Origin: Streptomyces platensis
GTDB taxonomy: Bacteria > Actinomycetota > Actinomycetes > Streptomycetales > Streptomycetaceae
Assembly (NCBI RefSeq): GCF_008704855.1
Contig: NZ_CP023691.1
Coordinates: 7,068,001-7,132,000 of the forward strand
Direction: 5' to 3'
DNA length: 64,000 nt
A program made the translations under genes and the position numbers. Positions 17,890-26,846 of the stretch are shown piece by piece (positions within the stretch are counted from its first letter, which is position 1; every line of letters starts with the position of its first letter). The notes under the pieces are model-generated. The model was not told where the DNA came from. It worked only from the letters and a program-made list of their open reading frames with translations, and did no database searches.

Positions 17890-18741
17890 ATGCGTCTTCC
17901 TCGCTTCAAAACGCTGTGGAGAACATTAACGGTGGTCGCGTTGATCGCGATCACCGCAGGGTTCCTGCTCAGCGGTGGCAACGCCAAGGCCGGTTCCGTA
18001 ACCGGCACCGTGACCGGCGGCCAGGGCAGCTACCGCGGCATCAACGAAAGGTCATCGGCCAGCCTTTCCGCCCGCATCGTCGGTCAGGCCACAGTCGGCA
18101 GCAAGGTCTCGATGACCTGCCGCGTCCAGGGTGAGGCCGTGGAGAACGACCCTCGCTGGATCTGGTCGGACTCCGGGCACTTCTACATAGCCAACGCGTT
18201 CATCAAAGGAAACACCGACAACCTGCCGACCTGCTCGTCCCGGCATCCCAAGCCCAGCGGGCGCGTGGCCCTCAAGATAGACATGCAGAAGCAGGTTCAG
18301 GACCAGTGGTGCTGGGACGCCAGCGGTCTGACCATCGCCAAGTACTGGGGTTACAACAACTACAGCCAGCAGGACTTCTGCCGGCTTGCCGCCCAGAACG
18401 GCAACCTCAGCTGTGACAACCAGCCCGCCACCCTCGACGACGTGGCCAACGGTCTGTCCAGCATCGGCCTGAGCGACACCGGATACGACCTCGACCGCAA
18501 TGCCTCCTTCTCGGAGACGGGCAAGGAGATTGACGGCAAACGCCCTTTCGCCGTCCGTATCGGATGGAATTCCGGCGGCGGCCACATGAACGTCATCTAC
18601 GGCTACGACCCGTCATCGCAAATGATCGCGGTCGGTGACCCCTGGAAGACCACGCAGACCTACACCTGGTGGAACTACAACGACTACGTCAACAACTCAA
18701 GGTTCCAATGGACCCACTCCCGCATCGGGATACACAAGTAA
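17890..18741 (+). CDS. Secreted papain-like cysteine protease (AvrRpt2/C70-like) with N-terminal SH3-like domain
   Basis: 283 residues from the ATG at 17890 with GAAAGAG upstream. An N-terminal signal segment (LTVVALIAITAGFLLSGGNA) is followed by a cysteine-containing SH3-like domain (residues about 35-115, SARIVGQATVGSKVSMTCRV). The catalytic domain shows the AvrRpt2/C39-like signature: Cys in VQDQWCWDASGLTIAKYWG, His in SGGGHMNVIYGYD and Asp in AVGDPWKTT. Related proteins include plant-pathogen effectors, but Streptomyces also encodes secreted versions of unknown substrate. The stop is 11 bp before the start of a secreted membrane-anchored protein, so the two are probably co-expressed. Confidence 0.78.
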   Translation: MRLPRFKTLWRTLTVVALIAITAGFLLSGGNAKAGSVTGTVTGGQGSYRGINERSSASLSARIVGQATVGSKVSMTCRVQGEAVENDPRWIWSDSGHFYIANAFIKGNTDNLPTCSSRHPKPSGRVALKIDMQKQVQDQWCWDASGLTIAKYWGYNNYSQQDFCRLAAQNGNLSCDNQPATLDDVANGLSSIGLSDTGYDLDRNASFSETGKEIDGKRPFAVRIGWNSGGGHMNVIYGYDPSSQMIAVGDPWKTTQTYTWWNYNDYVNNSRFQWTHSRIGIHK

Positions 18742-18752
18742 GGCGGGCAGCA

Positions 18753-19643
18753 ATGCGCAGCAAGAAGATTTCTCTACAGCAAAGTGCTACTCGTCTCGCC
18801 CTTACTCTCGGCGCGGCGGCGACCCTGCTCTCCACCGCCCTGTGCGGCCCGGCACAGGCGGCCGATGGCCCGAGCGGCATTCCCGACTACGAGGGCGCAC
18901 GGCAGGTGCTCAAGACCGCGCATGTGCACAACGCGGTCTCCCGATTCCTCGGCGCGACGGCGAACGCAGGCGCCGACGGCGGCTCGGGTGCGGCGGCGCC
19001 GATGGCGCCTGGGTCACACAATGACCAGCAGGCGTTGAGCTTCAAGGACCCGGTCGCGCTGTACGAGCTCGCACCCGGATTCGTCACCGGGAAAACGAAG
19101 CCCACCGCGGGCAACGTCACACGGCTGTCGTACCTGGCCTCCCGGGCGAACGACGCCAGCGGGCACAAGGCCACGGTCCTGCTCTCCTCCACGGCCAAGA
19201 GCGGTGGCGGCAGCGGCGGTTGGCACCTGATGGGCGTGCGCGACGGCGACAGCGATCTCACCTACGGCAAACAGACCACGGACCACTCAAAGGTCTTCAC
19301 CGAACCGCAGATCCACGCCTGGTACCGCCTGAAGAACAACACCGTCGAACCGCTCAACCGGGAAGCGTCCTCGGGGCTGGGAGGCAAGCGGACGGTGACG
19401 CTCGCCGCCTACCAGAAGCTGGTGCACAGCCGCTACGCGGACAAGATGCCGGGGTCCGCCTACGACCGCAAAGGACTGGCGGGCGGCTTCGGTCCGGCGT
19501 CCACGCCGTCCTCTCCGTCCACGCCGTCATCTTCGTCCTCGGCTCCTCTGCAACTCGGCGCCTCGGCAGTGGTGGCGGTCGCGTTTGCCGGCGGCGTCAT
19601 CGCGGTACGGCGCCGCAACCACAAGCGGCTGCAGGCTCGTTGA
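18753..19643 (+). CDS. Secreted protein with C-terminal membrane anchor, partner of the cysteine protease
   Basis: 296 residues from the ATG at 18753, 11 bp behind the protease gene. It has a Sec signal peptide (ATRLALTLGAAATLLSTALC ending in PAQAADG), an extracellular region of about 200 residues with no family I recognise (FKDPVALYELAPGFVTGKTK, then LMGVRDGDSDLTYGKQT and VFTEPQIHAWYRLKNNTVEP), a Ser/Pro linker (TPSSPSTPSSSSSAP), and a terminal helix plus basic stop-transfer tail (GASAVVAVAFAGGVIAVRRR). It may be the protease's substrate, inhibitor or docking partner on the cell surface. That role is inferred only from the operon. Confidence 0.75.
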   Translation: MRSKKISLQQSATRLALTLGAAATLLSTALCGPAQAADGPSGIPDYEGARQVLKTAHVHNAVSRFLGATANAGADGGSGAAAPMAPGSHNDQQALSFKDPVALYELAPGFVTGKTKPTAGNVTRLSYLASRANDASGHKATVLLSSTAKSGGGSGGWHLMGVRDGDSDLTYGKQTTDHSKVFTEPQIHAWYRLKNNTVEPLNREASSGLGGKRTVTLAAYQKLVHSRYADKMPGSAYDRKGLAGGFGPASTPSSPSTPSSSSSAPLQLGASAVVAVAFAGGVIAVRRRNHKRLQAR

Positions 19644-19806
19644 TGGCTCACGCTGACCTGGGCGTTCCGCTGCGAAGCCCAGCCAAACCCCACTGAGGAG
19701 GATTCAGGCGCCGGATTCCCGCCCATGGGGTCCGGCGTCCCTCCCATGAAACACCGCTCCCTGTAGGACACTTCACCGACCGCATGCCGACGGCCATCGG
19801 TAGGGC

Positions 19807-19980
19807 TCAGGCGGGCGGCCGGCCGATCAGCGGGAACTCACCGGCGCGCAGGCGCGCCTCCAGCGGGTTCAGCCCGATCGCCTGGACGCGGACAAGAACC
19901 TCGGTCGGCAGGGGCCGGGGCTCGGGCCCGTCCACGATGGTGAGCACCTCGGGACCGCCGAGCGCCTGCTGGGTGCCACG
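19807..19980 (-). pseudogene. Zinc-type quinone reductase, N-terminal fragment
   Basis: The reverse strand encodes only the first about 55 residues of an NADP-dependent quinone oxidoreductase: QQALGGPEVLTIVD, then RPLPTEVLVRVQAIGLNP and LEARLRAGEFPLIGRP, ending at a stop. The cofactor-binding domain is missing. The fragment abuts, head to head, the C-terminal end of an HxlR regulator, so a deletion removed the middle of a divergent gene pair. Confidence 0.6.
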
Positions 19981-20141
19981 CCTACGCCGAGGTGCCTCCC
20001 CGCGTCGAGTACGAGCTCACCCCGCTCGGGGCGACGCTGATCGATCCGATCCACGTGCTGACCGAGTGGGCGCGGGCGAACGGCGACGCAGTACTCGATG
20101 CGCTCGACGCCGATCCCGCCCCGGTCGCCCCTAGCGACTGA
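19976..20141 (+). pseudogene. HxlR family regulator, C-terminal fragment
   Basis: The forward strand reads AYAEVPPRVEYELTPLGATL, then IDPIHVLTEWARANGD and a stop at 20139-20141. This is the wing and final helix of an HxlR-type helix-turn-helix protein; the N-terminal half is gone. Divergent HxlR/quinone-reductase pairs are common in Streptomyces, and the two remnants fit one collapsed pair. Confidence 0.6.
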
Positions 20142-20159
20142 GGCCAGATCTCGGGTGTC

Positions 20160-20680
20160 GCACGCCTCAGCCCGAGCGACGGGGACGACGAGGACACCGT
20201 GCCCCGAGCCACCTGCATCACACTGAGCCTGCTCGCCCGGCGCATCGAACAGCACACCCGGCAGATCGACGAGCTGAGCGCCTGACCCGGCTCGTCGAAC
20301 GTCACGCCCCGCAGCTGCTCACACCGGTGGGCATCGGTCCGGACAGCGCCGTCACCCTCCTGATCGCGATGGGAGACAATCCCGAGCGGCTGAGCACCGA
20401 GGCGTCCTTCGCCGCGCTGTGCGGAGTCAGCCCCATCGAATACTCCTCGGGCCGCCGGAGCTCGCGCCGGCTCAACCACGGTGGCGACCGACAGGCGAAT
20501 GCCGCCCTGCACCGCATCGTGTTCACCCGGCTGCGCTTCGATCCCCGCACCCAGGAGTACTACGAACGCCGCACCCGGGAGGGCAAGACCCGTCGTGAGA
20601 TCATCCGATGCCTCAAGCGATATGCCGCCCGCGAGGTCTTCAACCTGGTCAGACCGGTATCCACCGGCCTCCTGTTATAG
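20160..20680 (+). pseudogene. IS110-type transposase C-terminal fragment
   Basis: Nearly identical at the DNA level to about 35640-36167 of the complete IS110 copy from CGCACGCCTCAGCCCGAGCG onward. There is a 9-base insertion near 20190 and a 4-base deletion near 20278 that shifts the frame. The remaining frame encodes VGIGPDSAVTLLIAMGDN, then FAALCGVSPIEYSSGR and HGGDRQANAALHRIV to the end, with the stop overlapping ATAGGGGC. The N-terminal half is absent. Confidence 0.88.
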
Positions 20681-20979
20681 GGGCGTCCGTATGGCCACCG
20701 TTGATCATCGGTGTGTGAAGACTGAAGATCATGCGGCGGCCGTGGGTCACAGCGTAGACCTGCCCGCTGACAGGAGGCGTTCGAGGTCCTGATGGGGCGG
20801 ATTGCGGGCCGATTCGCGCGGGTTGAGCCCGATCGGTGAGTTTTCCAAGTCAGCAGGCCGCTGACCGTGGGAGGGCACTGATTCCCAGCCGGTAGTCCGG
20901 GCCAAGGCCCGCCATTCGCTGGCGCCGTTGGTGAATGCTGAAGGCTGACCGTGATGTCGACTGTGGGATGGGGGAGCAG

Positions 20980-22357
20980 ATGGACCTGGTGCGGATCCGG
21001 AGCCTGATCGAGGATGTGATGGTTACGCTGTACCAGCGCTACGGTCACAAAGACTTGCCGACGGTGTGTGAGCGTCTCGGCCTTCCGGCTCCTCCACCCG
21101 ATGATGGCCTGGCGACGAAGCATACGCGCCTGTCGGCCAGCCTGAATGCTTGCCCGGACAGTCGACTGCCGCAGGTTGCTGAAGCGGTCGTCGACAGCGA
21201 GCCTCTGCACGCTGGCGAGCGGATTGCGTTGGAGGACGTGCTGTGGCTCGGACGCCACTACATCGAAGTCCCTGCCCGGACAAGGCGTGAGCTTGCCAGA
21301 GACCTCGATCTGTCCGACCATCTCCGCTACCCGGACCGCTTCCTTGCCCTACTGGGCCGACTATGGGATCTGGGCGAGGACGACTTCGACGTATGGGGTC
21401 CGCACAACGGCACCCTGCGCCATGACATCGAGCGCCACGTGGTCAGATTTCCGGGGGACTGGTCGACCGAGGACCTCTTCGAGAACCTCGGCGCGTTCGA
21501 GGCCACACACCCTCGCTTCCAACGCTTCCTTGAAGGGCTGGCCTCCTCCACGGCCCTGTCCGACGAGCAGGCCCAGCGTCGCGTCGTTGAGCTGGCCAAC
21601 CGTCACCTGAAGCCTCTAGGCGCGCAACTGCGGCAGGAGGGAGAGGAAGGCGGCTATCCGTTGTACGTCCTCGTCCAGCCTGGCCGGGGTACTGCCCGGC
21701 GGCCGCGCAACCTCATTTTTGCCACACTGGGGAAGCCGGACATCCGTTTCACCAGCGCGCTCGACAACGACATTGAGGTTGCCGAACGAGCCGATCAAGT
21801 GCTGGTGTACGACCGGACTGTAGGGCAGGACGGACTGCTCTGGCGGGACCTGCTGTCCTGGTGGCAGGAGGCTCGCAACAGCACCGACGCGGCCCAGGCG
21901 GGCCGGTCCTTGTACCGTCGCATGGCAGCCTCCCTGCCGCGGGAGTCGAAGGGGCAGCACAACCTTCTGGATCTACCACAGCATCTACCGGAGCCACCTG
22001 AGTGACGTGCCGGCTCTCCTGCCGGAGATATGGCTGCACTGGGACCCCAAGACCGTACGCGAGCGCGGTGAGCGGGCCCTGCAGAACCTGCGTATGGACT
22101 TCCTTATGCTCCTGCCCGGGAGCAAGCGGGTGGTGCTGGAAGTGGACGGCATCCAGCACTACACCCGCAACCACGGCACAGTCCCAGACAGCACGAAGTA
22201 CGCCGAGGCCATGGCTGGCGACCGGGACTTGAGGTTTCGCGGCTACGAGGTATTCCGGTTCGGCCACGACGAACTACGTGACCGTGACGCCGCCCAGCCA
22301 TTGCTCATTGACTTCTTCCGCCAGCTCCTGAACCACCCGCCGGACAGCAGTGCGTGA
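20980..22357 (+). pseudogene. AbiJ-like abortive-infection protein with nuclease-like C-terminus, split by one frameshift
   Basis: The first frame (start ATG 20980 or 20968) encodes about 340 residues resembling AbiJ-type proteins: ARTRRELARDLDLSDHLRYP, then DRFLALLGRLWDLGEDD and GDWSTEDLFENLGAFEATHP. It stops at 22005. The second frame overlaps it and, read back to about 21965, continues the same protein (WIYHSIYRSHLSDVPALLPE, then WLHWDPKTVRERGERAL). The end carries a restriction-endonuclease-like pattern, Asp in RMDFLMLLPG and Glu-x-Asp in VVLEVDGIQHY. A single-base change restores about 459 residues. AbiJ family proteins act in anti-phage abortive infection. It may be a real frameshift, a sequencing error or programmed. 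Confidence 0.65.
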
Positions 22358-22493
22358 AGCACCAGAAACCTGCCCGCTGGCCGCTGGTACGCCGCTACAC
22401 CCAGCGCCCCCCGATCGCTGACAGCTGCTCCACTCGCCCTGGAGACAGTGTTGCGGCTCGGGAGCGCTGGTTGCTCACCCAGGCGCCGAGTCG

Positions 22494-22580
22494 GACTGCG
22501 AAATCGTCCGATGCCTCAAACGCTACGCTGCCTGGGAGGTCTTCCACCTGGTCAGGCCCGTACAGTCCTGGCCCCCGTCA
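22494..22580 (+). pseudogene. IS110-type transposase 3' terminal scrap
   Basis: About 80 bases match the last codons of the IS110-type gene at 13926-14456 (GCGAAATCGTCCGATGCCTC, then a diverged EVFHLVRP coding stretch). The scrap leads directly into the second copy of the 47-bp repeat. Everything upstream of it belongs to the AbiJ-like gene and spacer. Confidence 0.75.
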
Positions 22581-22621
22581 TAGGGGCTGTGTGATAGCAG
22601 GTGAGAGGTGAGGAACCCCCG
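22575..22621 (+). repeat. 47-bp repeat, copy 2 (IS110-type right edge with hairpin)
   Basis: Identical to 14460-14506 and again placed right behind an IS110-type 3' end. The hairpin arm GAACCCCC pairs with GGGGGTTC at about 22636-22643. The copies diverge immediately after the hairpin. Confidence 0.75.
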
Positions 22622-22849
22622 CTGGCTTGCTCCGGTGGGGGTTCGTTGTGCGGGGGGCTTGCGGTGGCGTTCCGTCACGGCAGCTGTAGATCGTGATCTT
22701 TGAGGTACGGCTGAACGTGTCCCGCCGCCTTCCGCTCTCCGCCCCACCAGCCCGGGGCCCGCTGCGGCCTGATCGGCTTCATGACCGCTGCAGGCCCGTG
22801 ATGGGTGACGGCCGCCCCGTTGTGGCAGGAAGCTCTGAGCTGTGCTCTG

Positions 22850-23390
22850 CGGCCGCCGGCTTTCTCTGTGAAACGCCGTGCGATAGGCAGCCGGGGTGAC
22901 ACCGTAGGTGCGGGTGAACCATCGGGTGAGATGGGCCTGGTCGGGGAAGCCGGCCTCGGCGGCCGCCTCGATGGCGTCGTGCCCTCGGCCAGGAGTACGC
23001 GGGCGCGGCGCAACCGCAGATCGCGTTGGTAGTCGCTGGGGGCGAAGCCATACGCCGCGCGGAAGCCCCGGTGCAGCGTGAAGTGACTGCATCCGGCCAC
23101 CCGGGACAGCTCGTCGGCGGTGATGTTCTCGGCGAATTGCTGCCGTAGCAGACCGCGGGCCCGGGCTATGGCGGCTCGGTCTACCCGGCCCTGCCGGTCC
23201 GGCAGGGTTGCCGGCCGCGTGGCGGCATGGCGGGTCAGGGCCGGGTTGTCCACCACCGGGTGGCGAAGAGGGACAGCCCGGCGCTGCCGGGAGCCGCGTC
23301 GGCGAGAACCTCCCGGACAAGATTTTCACCGAGGTGCAGCATCCGGTAGCGGTAGCCGTGGTGGACGGCCGACTGTCCGGGGCGACCCCG
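22850..23390 (-). pseudogene. AraC family regulator, frameshifted
   Basis: Reading from 23390 downward, three frames encode consecutive parts of an AraC-type regulator: YRYRMLHLGENLVREVLADA, then in a second frame NPALTRHAATRPATLP and ENITADELSRVAGCSHFTLH to RDLRLRRARVLLAEG, then in a third frame AAAEAGFPDQAHLTRWFTRT and YGVTPAAYR. The last two form the paired helix-turn-helix motifs. Two frameshifts and a missing N-terminus make it non-functional. Confidence 0.7.
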
Positions 23391-23552
23391 TAAGCAGGAC
23401 CGTCGTGGTGAAACTCAGCGACTACGGGGACCAACAAGACGAACAGGAGACCTTCGACGCCGTGCGCACCATCGCCCAGACCGGCTGACCTGCGCCTGCC
23501 TTGCTGCCACGGGCACCCCCACACCTATCTGCGCGAGTTCTAAGATCGCCGT

Positions 23553-23903
23553 GTGATCAACGGTGGACACGTCATCATTTACAGCCGCGACGCGGAAGCC
23601 GACCGGATGTTCTTCAGGGATGTGCTGGATTATCCGCACGTTGATGCGGGCGGCGGCTGGCTGATTTTTAAGCTGCCGCCGGCCGAGCTCGCCATGCATC
23701 CCACCCAGGGCCCGGAGTCGCATGAGTTCTACTTCATGTGCGATGACGTCGAAGCGACCATGCAGGAACTGACCGCGAAAGGGGTCGAGTTCACGCAGCC
23801 GGTTACGGATGCCGGCTGGGGCCGGCTGACCAGGTTCCGGCTGCCGGGTGGCAGTGAGGTAGGCATGTACGAGCCCCGCCACGAGCGGGCCACCGACCTT
23901 TGA
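23553..23903 (+). CDS. VOC (glyoxalase/bleomycin-resistance fold) protein
   Basis: 116 residues from a GTG at 23553. It has the VOC beta-alpha-beta-beta-beta pattern: GGHVIIYSRDAEADRMFFRD, then GWLIFKLPPAELAMHPT and FYFMCDDVEATMQELTAKGV, ending RFRLPGGSEVGMYEPRH. His6, His69-like and Glu residues could bind metal. Members include dioxygenases, lyases and antibiotic-binding proteins; function here is open. It is convergent with the SpoIIE pseudogene. Confidence 0.85.
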   Translation: MINGGHVIIYSRDAEADRMFFRDVLDYPHVDAGGGWLIFKLPPAELAMHPTQGPESHEFYFMCDDVEATMQELTAKGVEFTQPVTDAGWGRLTRFRLPGGSEVGMYEPRHERATDL

Positions 23904-23946
23904 GACACCCACCATCCGGGGCTGCCGGGGCCGCTTGAGATCGGCG

Positions 23947-25184
23947 TCACAGCCGGACGGTGACCAGGGCGATGTCGTCGCCGGCTCCGCCGGTGACGCC
24001 GAGACGGGTGAGCAGGGCGTCGGCCAGGCGTTCGGGACTGAGCCGGGTGTCCTTGGAGAGGGCGTCTGCCAGGCGGGTCAGGCTGGTGTCGATGTCCTCG
24101 TCTCGGCGTTCGATGAGCCCGTCGGTGTAGAGCACGAGAGTGTCGCCGTGGTCGTAGGGCAGGCTGGCTTGCGGGCGAGGGACCTGCTGGGGGCGGGTGC
24201 CCAGCGGTGGGTCGGTGGCCTGGTCCAGCCACTGGCAGGTGCCGTCGGGATGCAGCACACGGGCGGCAGGTGGCCGGCGCTGCTGTAGTCGATCCGGCGG
24301 CTGTCAGTGTCGATCACTGCCTTGACGACGGTGGTGGCCAGCGCCCCCTCGACCGAGCGCGCATACAGGTCCAGTACCTCCAGCGCCTTTGCGGACCCCT
24401 CGACCGCCCGGGCGGCGGCGCTCAGGGCGCTGCGGAGCATGCCCATGACGGCGGCGGCTTCCAGGCCGTGGCCGACGACGTCGCCGACCGCCACCGTGAA
24501 GCGGCCTTCGGGCAGGTCGACCACGTCTTACCAGTCGCCGCACACGTTCAGCGAGCCGATGGCCGGCCGGTAGCGCACGGTGACGTTCCCGTGCCGGGCT
24601 AGGTCCGGGGAGTGGAGCATTGCTTCCTGCAGGGTGATGGCGACCTGGCGTTCGCGGGCGTGCGCCATGCGCAGTTCCTCGTTCAGCTGCTGCAGCGCAC
24701 GCGCTCGGGCGTACAGCTCGGCCTCCATGGCCTCCTCGCGCTCACTCAGCTTCCCGCCCGGCCGTCGGTGGCGGGAGCGGACGAAGGCGGTCACGTCCTC
24801 CACCCGCAGCAGGATCCACGCCACCGACCCGTCCGGCCCCAGAACGGGGGTGTTGATGGGGGACCACCAGCGCTCCTCGAAGGCCCCCGGCCGGTGGGCG
24901 ACGGGGATGTCGTACTTCTGCGGCGCCAGTGTGTCGCGCTCGCCGAAGGCCAGGACCCGGTGCAGCGAGGCGTCGAGATTCTGCACCCCGTCGGAGTCGG
25001 GGTCTGCGGGGTTGTCCGGGAAGGCGTCGAAGATGTACTGCCCCACCAGGTCACTGCGGATGCGGCCGGTCGCCTCCAGAGCGGCCTGGTTGACGTCGAC
25101 GATCACCAAGTCCGGGTCCAGCACCAGACAGGGACTCGGCGTGGCGGCGAACAGCGCCGCGTGATCGATCTCCGGTGTGGTCAC
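23947..25184 (-). pseudogene. PAS-PP2C (SpoIIE) phosphatase with nonsense and frameshift mutations
   Basis: From the GTG at 25184 the gene encodes a PAS domain (AALFAATPSPCLVLDPDLVI), a short coiled linker (EREEAMEAELYARARALQQL) and then a SpoIIE-type PP2C domain. The metal motif GDWYD is interrupted: the Tyr codon reads TAA at 24528-24530. A 1-base deletion at about 24258 then shifts the frame between GHLPPV and LHPDGTCQWLDQ. The remaining text (VAVGDVVGHGLEAAAVMGML, LVLYTDGLIERRDED, GAGDDIALVTVRL) is otherwise intact. Such phosphatases dephosphorylate anti-anti-sigma factors. Only two small lesions suggest recent inactivation. Confidence 0.85.
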
Positions 25185-25283
25185 AGGCTCCCTGCCCGTC
25201 CCTTCCCCGGCCCTCACTCATCAATCTACGAGGCACCCGACGCCCGCGCTCGGCGCGACGCCACCATCCGCCCGTCCCCACTG

Positions 25284-25325
25284 ATGCCTCAGCGGGAATC
25301 GAACCCGCGCTCTGAGCTTGGGAGT
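25284..25325 (-). tRNA. tRNA 3'-half remnant (glycine-like), possible attachment site
   Basis: On the reverse strand an anticodon-loop-like CTCCCAA is followed by GCTCAGAGCG and a perfect T arm (GCGGG-TTCGATT-CCCGC), then TGAGGCA. The D arm and the 5' half are absent, so this is not a functional tRNA. It resembles the 3' part of tRNA-Gly(CCC). Partial tRNA 3' ends commonly mark old integration sites of actinobacterial integrative elements. Confidence 0.45.
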
Positions 25326-25366
25326 CCCGTGATCCATGAGCGGGTTCGTGCAGGTCGGGCGGGTGG

Positions 25367-25546
25367 ATGGTCCTGCGGCATGCCGTCGGGGGCGGTGAGA
25401 TCTGCACCTGTGTTGACGGCTGCGGACCGTTCTTACTGGTGCGCGGCGGGGCCGAGCATATCTACGGGCTCAGCCTCGCCGCCGTCATTGCGCAGACGAA
25501 TCACTGCGTTACGGGGGGCTTACGGCAAGAGTTTGGCGCGACGTGA
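25367..25546 (+). CDS. Possible small cysteine-containing protein
   Basis: A 59-codon frame from ATG 25367 to TGA at 25544-25546 encodes VLRHAVGGGEICTCVDGCGP, then FLLVRGGAEHIYGLSLAAVI. The paired cysteines (CTCVDGC) and the composition look like a real small protein or the end of one. There is no clear ribosome site and I know no family. It lies between the tRNA remnant and the second SpoIIE gene. Confidence 0.25.
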   Translation: MVLRHAVGGGEICTCVDGCGPFLLVRGGAEHIYGLSLAAVIAQTNHCVTGGLRQEFGAT

Positions 25547-25607
25547 CGACCGTACGGCCGGCCAGCGCGGAGGCAGCCGGCCGTCCCGCGCGGGAGTCCT
25601 GTCCCCC

Positions 25608-26846
25608 TTATCGGGAGCTCTGGTGGTCGTCCGTGGCGCCGCGCCACTCGATCAGGAGGAGAGTTGCATCGTCCGTGGTGATTCCGCCTCGTTCCCGCAT
25701 GAGGGTGTGGGAGAGGGAGCGGACCACCGTCCGTACTTCGGTCCCGGTGCGCGCGATGCGGTCCACCCAGTCGGTGAGCTGTGCTTCGCCGAACTCCTCC
25801 CCGCCGGTTTCGTGCTCCTCGATCAAGCCGTCCGTGAAGCACAGGACGCGGTCGCCCGGCTCCAGGGCCAGGTTGCTGATCCGGGGTTCCTGACCGCCGA
25901 AGCCGACCGGCAGGGTGGTCGGGCTGTGGAGCTGCCGGATGGCGTGCTGTCCCCGGATGAGCAGGGGCGCGGGATGTCCCGCGTTGACCCACTGAAGGTG
26001 CCCGGTCGCCGTGTTGAGCCGCATCATCTGGGCAGTCACGAAGTGGTCGGGGCCGAACTGGCCGGCGATCGCCCGGTCCATGAACGCGTAGATCTCGGAC
26101 AGCCCGATGCTGATGCGCCGGGCGTGCCGGTAGGCGCCGATGGCCACCGTGGCCATCGTGGCGGCGTCCAGACCGTGGCCCATCGCGTCGACCACGGCCA
26201 CGTGCAGGATGTCGCCGTTGAGGGCGTAGTCGAAGCTGTCACCCGCGACGTCGTACGCGGGCTCCAGCATCCCGGCCACCGCGACCCGCGGCACGGACAT
26301 CGCCAGCGGTGGCAGGACCGACCACTGGATCTCCGCGGCGACGCTCATCGGTTCCCTGCGCCGGACCCGGAAGAACAGATCGGTGTAGCCATGCTTGGTC
26401 ACCAGCATGTCGGCCACCAGAGCCGCGATCCTGCGCAGCAGCCGCCGGTCGTCGTCGTCGACGGCGTCCAGGGTGATGGCCACGACGCCTACGTGGTGCC
26501 CGCCGTCCAGCAGCGGCAGGTAGACCCGCACACCGTCGGCCTGCTCCACCTCCACGCGACGCCCGTCCAGAAAGGCCCGGCCGGCGTCGGAATCGTCGAT
26601 CGGCTGCGGCTCACCGGCCATCAGCCCCTCGCCGGGCACCGGCACCAGCACCAGCTGTCCGTAGTCCTGCAGCAGGATCGCGATCTCGCGGCCGCCGAGC
26701 CTGCCCACCTGTTCCGCGATCAGCGGACCGAGCAGATGCGGCGGAGACCCGTGCCCCTGGTCCAGCAAGGCCCCCAGAAGTTGCTCCCCGAACCCTTCCG
26801 CCCGGCCCGGGCCCCCTGTCCGGGGCCGGCGTTCACCTCCGGCCAT
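25608..26846 (-). CDS. GAF-like plus PP2C (SpoIIE) serine phosphatase
   Basis: 412 residues from the ATG at 26846 with AAGGGG 6 bases upstream. Residues about 20-170 look like a GAF-type sensor (GGREIAILLQDYGQLVLVPV, then VRVYLPLLDGGHHVGVVAIT). Residues about 200-410 are a complete SpoIIE phosphatase: AYDVAGDSFDYALNGDILHV, then DAMGHGLDAATMATVAIGA, CFTDGLIEEHETGG and TTDDATLLLIEWRG, with the Asp residues that bind Mn/Mg. In Streptomyces such proteins act on STAS anti-sigma antagonists in partner switching. It is a paralogue of the broken phosphatase at 23947. The HATPase at 29604 could belong to the same network. Confidence 0.88.
   Translation of the reverse strand: MAGGERRPRTGGPGRAEGFGEQLLGALLDQGHGSPPHLLGPLIAEQVGRLGGREIAILLQDYGQLVLVPVPGEGLMAGEPQPIDDSDAGRAFLDGRRVEVEQADGVRVYLPLLDGGHHVGVVAITLDAVDDDDRRLLRRIAALVADMLVTKHGYTDLFFRVRRREPMSVAAEIQWSVLPPLAMSVPRVAVAGMLEPAYDVAGDSFDYALNGDILHVAVVDAMGHGLDAATMATVAIGAYRHARRISIGLSEIYAFMDRAIAGQFGPDHFVTAQMMRLNTATGHLQWVNAGHPAPLLIRGQHAIRQLHSPTTLPVGFGGQEPRISNLALEPGDRVLCFTDGLIEEHETGGEEFGEAQLTDWVDRIARTGTEVRTVVRSLSHTLMRERGGITTDDATLLLIEWRGATDDHQSSR

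Noticed and set aside
17470..17929. Overlapping short frames before the cysteine protease
   Set aside because: No codon bias, no family and weak starts; more likely promoter DNA and scar sequence.
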